From: Nemania diffusa
Lineage: Eukaryota; Ascomycota; Sordariomycetes; Xylariales; Xylariaceae
Length of the DNA: 64,000 bases
Assembly: GCA_038501195.1 (NCBI GenBank)
Contig: JBBPUQ010000001.1
Coordinates: 2,170,001-2,234,000 of the forward strand
Direction: 5' to 3'
Part shown: one piece after another, positions 45,225 through 55,361 of the stretch
Layout: each line of letters begins with the position of its first letter
Position numbering within the stretch: position 1 is the first letter of the stretch
Notes under the pieces: model-generated
The model's database searches: none
Told to the model about the DNA's origin: nothing
What the model saw: only the letters and a program-made list of their open reading frames with translations
Position numbers and translations under genes: made by a program

Positions 45225-45851
45225 GATTGTTTATATATGAGACTGAGGAGATAAGCCCTTGTTCTGATTCCGTACCTGCTAATCAGACTACTAGAGTATC
45301 GATTGACCGAGCAACTAATCTAGGTCTTTTGCTAACGAGAGGGATAAACTATGAAACATGAACAAGGTCCTGCAAAGCCTTTGGAGTTCGGTGTGTTTTC
45401 AACGCTTTTAGGTGACGCCGACTATCTAAACTCGTGCTCCAAATGTCACCTGAGCGACCCGGTTCTAACCGTCGGGGCCCGTAGAGCGCGCTCTGGGTCA
45501 GCCGATGGCTCTTGCTATCTATATCTAGTCTTATACATACAAGGTTTTCGTGTAGTTCAGACGGTTAGGCTGTATAGATGCTTTGTTACAGAGACGACAA
45601 TAGTAAACATTGAATACTACACTATTACATCTTGGATTCACATTTCTCTATAAGAATACTTTTTACAATTTGAAGGAATTTTATTCGTACCCGAGAAAGC
45701 AGTTGAGTATTATATTGTGTGCCCAAAAATATATTCTTTTTTTTTAGTTATATTCTGACTACAGTGCCTAGGTATGCAATGAGTATTCTCAGCTATATGC
45801 TCTATAGCTGCTCTCAGAGGTCATTTCCAACCTCCCTTAGGCCTTGTCTCC
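45225..45851. other. Intergenic spacer GNAT - Cys-rich protein
   Basis: 627 bp. Apart from AT-rich tracts near 45,600-45,760, nothing is recognised. Confidence 0.5.
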
Positions 45852-46271
45852 CTAGTCTGTCTTACCAGCACTACCACTCTTCTTTGTCGCCTGCTCTAGG
45901 CGCTGCAACTCCATGTCCTCAAGCTCATCGAGCTCTTGAAGGTACTCATCTGCGCTCTGCGCCATACACGTTCTCTCGCAACCATCGCAGAAACGGTAGC
46001 CTACTTCAGCACCCTCTTTCCCACACCACAGCACGATATCTTCAGATATAGTAGGGACGTTATCGCAAGAGACCCAATGGCGTTCCTCGTCAAAACTAGC
46101 GCTATCGCACGGCTCCTCCGCATTGATGTATGTGAAGAAGTGGTTCGGGCCCGGCACGCTCCAGCCAAAATGGGGGTAGAGGTTAGCTCTGTCCTGAGTA
46201 TCAAAGATGGGGGCGCAAGCGCACCGTAAGCAGTCACATTTGATACTTACGTAGACCAGTTTTTTACACAT
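45852..46271 (-). CDS. Small Cys-rich fungal protein, function unknown
   Basis: One open frame of 139 codons starts MCKKLVYVSIKCDCLRCA and ends in an acidic/Lys-rich helix (LQELDELEDMELQRLEQATKK). Cysteines fall in two groups: an N-terminal KCDCLRCAC and a later WCGKEG ... RFCDGCERTCM, which could form a small metal-binding or disulfide unit. MCKK starts are common in small fungal unknowns. A candidate 57-nt intron (GTAAGT...ACTCAG, just after MCKKLVY) is a multiple of three. The protein could therefore be 139 aa, or 120 aa without the first cysteine group. No signal peptide, no known domain. Confidence 0.6.
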   Translation of the reverse strand: MCKKLVYVSIKCDCLRCACAPIFDTQDRANLYPHFGWSVPGPNHFFTYINAEEPCDSASFDEERHWVSCDNVPTISEDIVLWCGKEGAEVGYRFCDGCERTCMAQSADEYLQELDELEDMELQRLEQATKKSGSAGKTD

Positions 46272-47426
46272 CTTGGATGGCGACTGCAGATAGAGTTCTC
46301 TTGTTTATTCTCTTAGAATAGGCAGTATTGGCTTTAGGTTGATAGCTCACAATGTGTGGTTAACACTATTAGGGGAATCGGAATACATACATATATATAT
46401 ACTATTTCACATGCTCTTTGTTCGAACACTGTTTGCTGCCAAGGCAGCTGGACGTGGACAGAACCACTATCTGGCCATGAACAATGGCGTTGTCTCCTAT
46501 CTAATATAACCTACGGAAAACAAGGGGGAGGTGCCAACAAATTCTCGCCACTGAACTTACCACTAGAGGCGAGCTACTTGCCCTTCAAAATTAAGTCCTC
46601 TTCCCATATTATTGAGTTTCAAATCGGAACGCTATCCGCGCGACTACAAACGTTCCATAATCATACCGTAGAGACTATCGAATACAGCCTTCCTTTTCTT
46701 GAATACTAAGGTTACTAAAATAGGTAATTTCGTTTTCTATAGGTAACGAGAAAGTGTTAGCAGTTTGACTGACTAGGCTATTGAGGTTAAGGATGGCTCG
46801 TTGTTGGTCTTGACTCATATAGCGATGTTGGGTGAACAAAGTAGAGGGGACCGAACAAGGCGTATTATTTCTACAGTAGCTTAGATACTAAATCCTCCAC
46901 AAAGTGAGCTCGCAGAAGATGTCTTAGTCATGAAAACAACGTAGCTAGGGGGTATATTTCCGGGTATTCTCAATAAACTAGAAGCTAAACTAACAAGGAA
47001 CAACGCGCTGCTCATTTATGATTACAAAGAAGTAGGTATACGAGAATCAAGAATGAGCCGACCAACCTTTCCACGTCCAAGGTCCGAGGAAACCTAGCAA
47101 GACATCGAGGTATCAACCTGAGGGAAAACGCCACCTTATTGCTTCAGCTTTCCCCCTAAACGCCGACTGCTACCCCCCCTATTGCATGCCGTTTGCCAAA
47201 AGAATACACGGCTCGGAACAAGACAGAACACTGAGCCTTATAGCTCCAGATTCATACACCAACTCAATCCCTGGCATCGCCGTGTGGCCAGGCAACGTAC
47301 AGTACAGATGAATGAGCAACCCCGGAAACTCACTCGAAATACCCACCGCCAGAAACGCCAAAGAATTGACGCCGGCAGAAGAAACCACCAACAAGAGCAC
47401 CAGCATAAGTACCAGCACATCGGTTT
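46272..47426. other. Intergenic spacer upstream of Cys-rich gene / downstream of STU1
   Basis: 1.15 kb. A 117-codon plus-strand ORF at 46,356-46,709 has no resemblance to known proteins and no splice or start support. Nothing else is recognised. Confidence 0.5.
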
Positions 47427-50400
47427 CTAGTAAGGAGTGCTTTTCGCCTCCCGCTGGCGCTTGACCACATAATATGTAATTAAGCTCTTCGGGTCGTCGC
47501 GGACCGTTTTCATAGATTCCCAGAACTTGGCATCTCCAAGACGTGCATGAAGCGCAACGCATAACTGAACCGCGTCCATGCGCACGCCACTCTCCTTGCT
47601 CTCTAGGCATCGGCTCGCCAGGCCCGTAAGCGCCGTAACTTCGCGCTCTGTCGGGACGAAGGAAGAGTGGGACTCGATAACTTCTTTCAGCACGTGTAGG
47701 CCCATGCTCATGCTACGGTACCCTGCCGTGTCTAGGTCCATTTGTCCCAGAGAACGCGTCATCGTTACAGTGATCTCGTCAGCGTCACCGATGTGCACCA
47801 GCTCATCAGCAAGGAGCTCGAGTCCCGCTACGATGTGTGTACGAGCATCATAACAGCTTCGCGTACGTAGCAATGCTTCTAGGCCTCGCGAGATATGAGG
47901 CTGAAAACTTTCACTGTGTAGCTTAAGAAGAAGCTTTATGGTGGCGAGGACCTGTGCTTTGATATCCTGGACCTTCTGGGTAGCAAGACCGTCAAGAGGA
48001 GATTCAAGATACTCAAACAACCCTACTAAGAGCGCATGAAACTTGTCGTCGCTGAAAGGCAATTTGTTTTCACGGACCAGACTCTGTAACTTGCGGAAGC
48101 CATGCACGTCTAGGGTTTGGCCTTTGACACGGGTGATACCACTATCGAGCAGGCGAGAATTCTGGCGTGTCTTTTCGGGAGAACAAGGTGGGGTAGTGTT
48201 TCCAATTTCTGTTAGAACTTGGGACAACTTGGCTGCGTCTTCGTTGACGGGGATGTCTTCAAGAACAGGGCGTTCCACAGGCCCAGGTGATTGTGGCTGG
48301 ATCGTCGTCTCATTTTCAACAAAGGGGTCTTCGTAGACTTGTAGTGGTTTTGACGGCGTTGCCTCCGGTGTGCTGGCTGGCATTATGTTCTCGTCTTTTG
48401 GTGACTCCGGTAGAGGAGCCTGATGGACCTGTGGGGGAGAAATAGGTCCCGGCGAAGGAATTTGAGTAGCCTGAGGAGATGGCTCTTCCGGCGAGATAAC
48501 AATTCTGGGAGACAAGGGCTGCAGAGTTTCTTTTAGGTCCTCAATAGGTGGGATGGTAACGAAGGTGAGATTTTCATCCTTGGAAGGGCTACTTGACGGA
48601 AGATGAACAAGTGTCGGTTTGGATTTGGCGGGACTTGTCCTTGGAGAAGCGACGACTTTACTCGCTGGAGTTTTCGATGGTGTGGGAACGCTAGCGCTTG
48701 ATTCACTCGCTGTTGTAGCATGACCGGGACGAGTTCTTGGTGCCGTCCTCCTAGGCGACCCTGATATCGTCTTGGGAGTGATGGTCTTGGACTTGATACT
48801 TTCTGGACTCGACCGTTCCGCAGATGGGCCGTCGTGGCTCCGGACTGAATACGGTCCCGCGGTGGCGGGCCGAGCGGCTATCTCGGGCCGTCTCCGAGCT
48901 GGCCGCATAGGCGCCACGGACATGCCACCATGTGATTTCATTGCAGACTCTGGACGAGTTCGAGTCGCTGGTTGTGTCGATGATGAAGCAGCCGATGTGG
49001 CGGTAGCGGCCGTCCGAACTGGAGATATTGTCGCCATTGCAGATCCTGGTCTCGCCGGGAGGTTTCTTGCAGCCAGGGCCCTCTTCTGCGCTATCATTGC
49101 GTCGCGTAGAGAAGGCTTGGAGCTGCCCATGGTGCTCTTAGAAAGACCTAAACCAGGACGAGCAACCGGTTCTGTCTTCTTCGGCGAGTTTGGGTTGTTT
49201 GGATCCTTCTGGAGCAGCTTCTGTGCCGTAGAGTCAAGGTTATCCATGATTATCTCAGCCCTGTTCGGCCAAATGGATGCAAATGCCCAGTAGGTAGTTC
49301 GCATTTTCTCACGAACGCCCGGGTTCGGATCATTGAGGCCTTTCTTGATGCATTTCTCGATCAGATCTAAGCCCCCGCCATGTTCAAGATGGTTTTTGTG
49401 GTGGACCTCTTTCTTTAGCAAAGTCCTCAGCCATCCGGTTGCGTAGACCCTCGGTGGTACATTCTTATCTTGACAGGCAGCCCATATGTGTTGCATGATC
49501 CTAACAGTATATGTTGTTCTGCCGACAAGCGTATCAACAGCCAGGTTAGCCAGTTGCGAGCTTATCTTTTTCGTGGCTGCGCAGAGTTTAATGAAGGTCT
49601 GCATCAGCAATTCTACCATTGGGTCGATTCCGGGACCGAAGGTAACGGCTAAATCCTGGACCAAAGCACAACCCTCTTTGCACAAACTCGTCCGTAGCGA
49701 AATCACAGCTTTGATGATACCATCCAATAGGCCGCGGCAGCCAGTGATGAACAGTTCGGGAAAATCCGTCGTGGCATTCCCAGCGATGAGCCTCCGCAGT
49801 TTTGACATGCTTTCTTCCCGCTTCATCCAATTCTGTTCGGTCTCTTTACCTTCGAACCATTGATGCATGCCCTTGATAATGTCGTCGAGTTCACGATGAG
49901 TATTTACGTATGTGGGCTCGACTGATTCTGTCTTCGCCTCGGAGGGGACTGGTGTGGTTGGTCTGTCGCTCGCAGCGAAGTTGGGTCGAGCTTGTAGGGC
50001 AGACGCCGGACGAGCTTGCATGGCAGATGCTGGACGAGCTTGCAGGGCAGATGCTGGGCGAGATTCAGGGTCGGCCTTCGCACTGGCGGGATTTAACTCT
50101 TTCACAATAGCCGACTCTATAGCAGGTCGAACCTTGAAGTTTTTTAATTGCCTTTTCAGGTCCGACTTTGCTGCATTGGGTGCATCCCTGCAACAACATG
50201 GTTAGAAATGTGAAAATCGATATTGCTAATTTGTGACGCACCTGAAAAGTTCGATGACAGTTGCCTTGGCGGCATCACGCACCATGCCATCGGCATCTTC
50301 TAGCAGCTCCATCAAGGTCGGAACGTAGGACCGGAATTGCAGCCCGTGGTCTTTGTGCATCTAAATCGGGGTTAGCGAGCATTGATTCTGAGGGGATGTC

Positions 50401-50889
50401 GTTCTAGGGGAGGGATGTTCGCACCTGAAGTAACCATTGCATACTTGTTTCCTTGGCTCTGGGATTCTTGCCGACCATCGCTGTGTTGCGAACGAATCGC
50501 TCGGCGTCAGCCGGGACATGGGCGTACATGGTAGCCATAGCTTGTATGGCCAGTGCTCTGAACTTGTCCTTCTGGTCGCCCATCTTTTCAACTAGGAGGG
50601 TTAGAGTTTGTTTAGCCTCCCTATGCAGGTACTTTGGTTCTTGTCGCGAGAGGCGCGTGAGCAAATGGTTCAGCGCAGTGAAGCCGGCGTTGACAAGCGC
50701 GGCGTGCTGGGAGGCCGAGGCCTGGCGCAGGCCCTCAAAGACAGGCGCGACGCAAGAGTCGGGTACATTGTGCTGCTTGATGCTGGACTTGATACCAGTG
50801 ACGTACTGGACCTTGGCATCGACGGTGGTCTCTTTCTTCAGGATGGCGAGCAGGCCTTGAACCTGTTCATCGGTGAGTTTTTCGGCCAT
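47427..50889 (-). CDS. stu1: CLASP-family microtubule plus-end protein Stu1
   Basis: Stu1/CLASP binds tubulin through TOG domains, promotes microtubule rescue and maintains the mitotic spindle at kinetochores. Three exons: 50425-50889, 50242-50360 and 47427-50187 (1114 aa). Residues 1 to about 210 are an HEAT-type TOG array (MAEKLTDEQVQGLLAILKKE ... FRSYVPTLMELLEDADGMVR). About 236-262 is a tandem octapeptide (ARPASALQ/ARPASAMQ). The CLASP_N TOG runs about 290-520 (DDIIKGMHQWFEGKETEQNW ... VYATGWLRTLL, GVREKMRTTYWAF). 520-880 is a basic Ser/Pro-rich microtubule-binding linker with SxIP-like and RPG motifs. A C-terminal HEAT domain follows (about 880-1105). Length and order are standard for filamentous-fungal Stu1. 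Confidence 0.94.
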
Positions 50890-51965
50890 GATCCCCTAGA
50901 ATCGAGGATCTGGCAGCGTGTGCGCGCGGGCACAATGCGGAGTTGCTTGGTAGACGACGAGGGATGGCGATATGGTGTTGGTGTTGGTGTTGGTGTTGGT
51001 CGAATGCGGAGATTCGGGGGAAGGACGTGCGTGCTGGCTGAGAGCCAAGAGCAAAGTGGTGGTGGCCGGGATGCGGCTGTCAAGCAAAACTCGGACTTCT
51101 TTGGACGCTGTATGGCAATATGCTAGGTAATGCAGGTGTCAAAGATTGAAGTTGCGTGATTGAGGGGCTGTGGTTGGTAGGTGGCGGATGAAGTCCACAT
51201 GTTAGGTAGGAGGTAGGAGATGGTTTGCGTTGATAGATAGGTTATCGATCGAGCCTTGGTTGGGTGACAACAACAAAAATATTGATTTGACAATTGTCGC
51301 TGACAACCTAGGGGCGCTAGTTGTTGCCGCAGTACCTATTCGTCGCTGAATGTGGGGCCCTTCTCACCAATCAGATCTCTAATTTAATATCACGTACCCC
51401 TGCTGCACCCCTGTGTTGCCCCGCCGAAGCAACGGCCTAGCGTAGGTAGATTGGAGGAGGGGCAACACTTTAAGTTTACCTGCTGCAAAAGTGGTGTACG
51501 CATAGGTGGTCCCGCGAGAACCTTCTTAAGACAGCTTTATGAATTATTAATAACACTTCAATGCTATAGTATGTCTTGGTCATTTATAGAACTAATCTAC
51601 CCTTCTCGTCTTTTGACATTCCTAGCAGAGACTCATGTCACATATAACACTAGCTTCCTTGTTTACAGAGTAGCTCCTGAGCTTGGTCTTGTATCTACAT
51701 AGGTACAGTTAAGTATCAAAGGAATCCCAGCTGGGTGAATCAAGTATCTTCTAGGTATCTAGACTACCTACCTACCTAGGTAGGTAGACAGCTGGTCTAA
51801 ATCAGCTCTTAGTACTAGGCATCACTGCGTCCCTACAACTGTCAACAACGTGACACACCCAACATATCTTGTCTACCTATTCTTTTCTCGCCAACATAGC
51901 ATATTCTCATCTTAAGTTTACGACCCGTATAGGTTTTAGTCTTTTCTCATTACTAGGCCCTCTCC
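50890..51965. promoter_or_regulatory. Divergent promoter region STU1 / BSP-type peptidase
   Basis: 1.08 kb. It carries a (GTGTTG)4 repeat at about 50974-50999 close to STU1. Near 51765-51788 lies CTACCTACCTAGGTAGGTAG, a perfect 20-bp palindrome about 180 bp before the peptidase start. No gene lies between. Confidence 0.5.
51765..51788. repeat. Perfect CTACCTACCTAGGTAGGTAG palindrome
   Basis: This is the longest copy in the window of a palindromic family also seen at 3876, 33528 and 39914. All copies are intergenic, most within 2 kb upstream of genes. It could be a binding site or a lineage-specific simple repeat. Confidence 0.8.
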
Positions 51966-52862
51966 ATGGTTCTCATGCCCTTGCCACTAAACACTACACC
52001 GGCACCGCCGCCCGTCTTCTTCAACATGTCGCCCGCAAACTCAACACCCACCTCGGCTTCGACCTCAGCGCCAACACCTACCCCACTCCCCGAACATCTG
52101 AGAAAAGATGAAGCGCAAAAGACGGGCGATAAAACCGCTTCATCTACCGACGGCGTCTCGCCGTCCGCCAAAGAATTCACCAAGCCACGCCTACGGCTTC
52201 ACCTGAACGACCTCACAGATGAAGGGACGTCAATCTTTCTGGCTAGCGTATCCCCGTCCACTCTTCTTCCCTCCGCCGTAGCGCAGGTCCAAAAGGCCCT
52301 CTATGTTCACCCAGACGCGGCATTCCACATGCCCAGCACCCGTAGCGTAACTCTCATAGTCCGACCCATGGACGGCGTAGCGTACACTACGGGAATTGAC
52401 CTAGACCCGGAGCAACACAAGGAAATCCACTTCTCGTCTCACTACGTCGCTGGTATCTCACCTGACAGGCGCAGTCACGAAATCGAGGGTGTCATCGTCC
52501 ATGAGCTCGTGCACTGCTATCAGTACAACGGACACGGTCATGCACCAGGCGGACTAATAGAGGGAATCGCCGACTGGGTGCGTCTAGGGGCAGGTCTGGC
52601 CCCACCGCACTGGCGAAAAGGCGACGAGGTTCAAGGGAAATGGGATGCCGGGTATCAACACACTGCATATTTCCTACAGTACCTTGAGGAGAGGTTCGGG
52701 GTGGGCACGGTGAGGCGGCTGAATGAGGGGTTGAGGACCACCAAGTATGAGGAGAAGCCTTTCTGGACTGGGATACTGGGCAGGCCCGTTGAGCAGCTCT
52801 GGGAAGACTATAAGGGGCACCCGGGCAAAGGCAAGGGCGGCGATAAGGACAACCAGAGCTGA
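51966..52862 (+). CDS. Basic secretory protein (BSP)-family zinc metallopeptidase-like protein
   Basis: This family (plant and bacterial 'basic secretory protein' peptidases, PBSP) has a zincin fold; plant members are defence-related, fungal ones uncharacterised. Single exon, 298 aa. The first about 70 residues are Pro/Ser/Thr-rich. The catalytic core shows VIVHELVHCYQYN (HExxH at 179-183, zinc ligands and catalytic Glu), followed by APGGLIEGIADWVRLGAGLAPPHW, the family-specific continuation that supplies the third ligand region and structural Trp. GYQHTAYFLQYLEERFG and LWEDYK are also typical. No convincing signal peptide is present at the chosen Met or at the alternative Met21 (MSPANS), so secretion is uncertain. 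Confidence 0.88.
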   Translation: MVLMPLPLNTTPAPPPVFFNMSPANSTPTSASTSAPTPTPLPEHLRKDEAQKTGDKTASSTDGVSPSAKEFTKPRLRLHLNDLTDEGTSIFLASVSPSTLLPSAVAQVQKALYVHPDAAFHMPSTRSVTLIVRPMDGVAYTTGIDLDPEQHKEIHFSSHYVAGISPDRRSHEIEGVIVHELVHCYQYNGHGHAPGGLIEGIADWVRLGAGLAPPHWRKGDEVQGKWDAGYQHTAYFLQYLEERFGVGTVRRLNEGLRTTKYEEKPFWTGILGRPVEQLWEDYKGHPGKGKGGDKDNQS

Positions 52863-53285
52863 ACAGTGGCTGAAATTCCGAGAAATCTAGAACCGAGCCC
52901 TTGTAATGCAATTCTTCTTGTGATATGCCTCGAGTAACCGTGGATCGGGCCATTCCGAGCACGCGAGCGGAGAATTCTTCATCTTATCAGAGTTTGGTCG
53001 TTTCTATAGGCCGTGACGACTCCATCGAGACCAATCATACAAGGTTTACCGGCGGCCAAACCCCTGCTCACGGGCGCTCGTGGATGTCGCCATCGGGGTG
53101 GGTCATCACCCAAGCCTACGGGCGCCCGCGACCTGCCATATATGGTTGGATGTGGTTGGATACAATAAGTGAGCATGTCCTCGGACATTCAAGATGAGTC
53201 CTGAGCTTTCTTCACCACACCGGTCCCAGATCAGACGGCGCGGCTTGTATAAGCTACCTAGGTCTCTACTCACAACCAAACCACC
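52863..53285. other. Short spacer upstream of UNC93-like transporter
   Basis: 423 bp. It contains the transporter promoter and ends in a perfect CCACCATGG start context. No gene is seen. Confidence 0.5.
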
Positions 53286-54800
53286 ATGGCCGAGAAGACT
53301 TCTCAAGACGGCCCCTCTATAGAGGAGGCGCCGGTCAAGCGGCTATGGTATCGCACGACGCTATTTAATGCCTTCGTGATAGGCGCCGTCGGCTTCATAG
53401 CTCCGGGTCTATGGAACGCCATGAACGCATTAGGGGCCGGAGGTGCAGAGAAGCCCTATCTCGTCAACGCCGCCAACGCCCTCGTGTTCGGCATCCTAGG
53501 CATCATGTGTATCTTCGGCGCGCCCATCGCGAACCGGATCGGGCTGTCGTGGACACTGTTTTTCGGCGTCGTCGGATACCCCATCTACTCGGCGGGCCTC
53601 TACCTAAATAACCGCTACGGTGTTGAATGGTTGGTTCTCGTCGGCGCTGTAACGTGCGGGTTTAGCGCGGGCTTGTTCTGGGCGAGCGAAGGCGCCATAG
53701 CGTTGGGGTATCCCGAGCCTGGCAAGAGAGGGCGATATCTTAATATCTGGCTGTGGTTTCGCACCGGTGGACCCCTCGTTGGAGGCGCTATCGTCCTAGC
53801 ACTTAACCACGACGGAAGCGCCAAGAAAAAGGGCAAAGTCGGCTATAGCACGTACTTGATCTTCACCGCCCTACAATCGATCGCCGCCCCCGTGGCGCTT
53901 CTCTTGTCTCCGCCGGAGAAGGTCCAACGCTCCGACGGGAGCAAGGTCATCATCAAGGCCGAAGCGTCATTCAAACTCGAATTAAAAGCCTTGTGGGAGA
54001 CGGCCACGCGTAAAGATATCCTGCTTCTCCTTCCTATCTTCTGGGCCGCATACTTCAACCAGTACTCGGGCAACTTCCAGACGTACTATTTCGGCGTGCG
54101 AGCTCGGGCACTGATCGGATTTACGTCAAACTTCGGGACGCTCCTCTCCTCGCAGCTCATGAGCACGCTGCTAGACTACAAGGGGATCTCGGTGAAGAAA
54201 CGCATCGTGTGGGGGTTCTGGTACGCGGTTGCCCTGCACATCACTGCTTGGACCTACGGATGGGTCATCCAGGAGAAGTACACGGCTAACCCTCCCGCCT
54301 ACGACTGGGAGGACAAGGGGTTCGTCGAGGGATACTTCGTCCTCGTTCTGTGGGATTTCGCGAGACAGGGGCTTCAGAATTGGCTGTACTACCTCGTCTC
54401 AACGAAGACAGACAACATCTCGGAGCTCACGCGGTTCTCCGGCATCCTGCGAGGCCAGGAGAGCCTCGGGCAGGCTGTCAGCTTCGGGCTCAACACCCGC
54501 TCATGGGTTGGGGGACGCGTACCCCTAGCCGTTAACACGATATTGCTAGGTAAGGAATCATCACTTTAGTTTGCAAAATTACTTATCTACTGACACGTAT
54601 GCGTCCCAGGTCTCGCCGTGTACCCCACCTGGCTAGTCGTCCGCGATCATGTACCGGTAGAGGAGAAGAACACAGGGAGCCTAGACACCCCGAATGCGGA
54701 ATTGGAAAGCGATGTAGAGAAGACTGCCGATGTATCCACCATTATCCTTCCGGAGGAGAAGGAGAAGTTCGCTGCCGCTCAGACGACTGGTATCAGGTGA
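53286..54800 (+). CDS. UNC93-like major-facilitator membrane protein
   Basis: A polytopic membrane protein of the MFS-related UNC-93 family; fungal members have unknown substrates. Exons 53286-54549 and 54610-54800 are joined across GTAAGG...CCCAG in phase 1, giving 484 aa. About eleven to twelve hydrophobic segments are visible: TTLFNAFVIGAVGFIAPGLWNAMNALGAGG in helix 1, then LVFGILGIMCIFGAPIANRIG, YPIYSAGLYLNNRYG, CGFSAGLFWASEGAIALGYP (the family GxxxGxxWxxxG-type segment), YFNQYSGNFQTYYFG in the second half, and LWDFARQGLQNWLYYL near the end. A long acidic cytosolic tail follows (VEKTADVSTIILPEEKEK). Start has an ideal context. Confidence 0.9.
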
Positions 54801-55361
54801 TGAAGTGACCAGATCCTATGGGGGTGGTTATATCCATGGTTTTAGCTATATATATAAGCCCTCTTCCCGACCTAGAGAGCCGAGAATGAATTAGTTGTCT
54901 TTTGAGCTCTACACTACACCCTTCTTCCGAGCTATTCACTCCGGGACTAAACCTCCTAGCAGTCAGGGGAAGGGGCGTCGTGTAGAGTTTGGAAATTGCA
55001 GTACCAGGGAATTCCAAGACACCGATACTTTACGAGACGAGAATTGCAATATCCTGCTCAGCTAGTTATATATACTAGAGATATAAACTTTCTCTTAGAC
55101 ACGCTACTCCCGCACCCCCTAATCGTTGCTGTATAATGCCATAGCCTGGGTTTTAGTACTTCATCAATGCGTGTATGCGGCGCACAATGACCGGGTAGAC
55201 CATACTGCGTTAACTAATTCCAAACTTACTCCCCTCGTGATCCCAGCATCAAAACCGAGCTCCAATTCGCAAATGGAGGAACAGGAATAATATCTATTAA
55301 ACGCTATGTAGCTCTATTTCATTCAGTGGCCTAAGTGGCCCGCTAGAGGAATACCATAAAA
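54801..55361. other. Convergent spacer
   Basis: 561 bp between the transporter and the DUF6604-type gene. It is AT-rich around 55,060-55,100. No gene was seen. Confidence 0.5.

Noticed and set aside
46356..46709. Plus-strand ORF of 117 codons
   Set aside because: No resemblance to known proteins, no splice structure, composition like spacer DNA.
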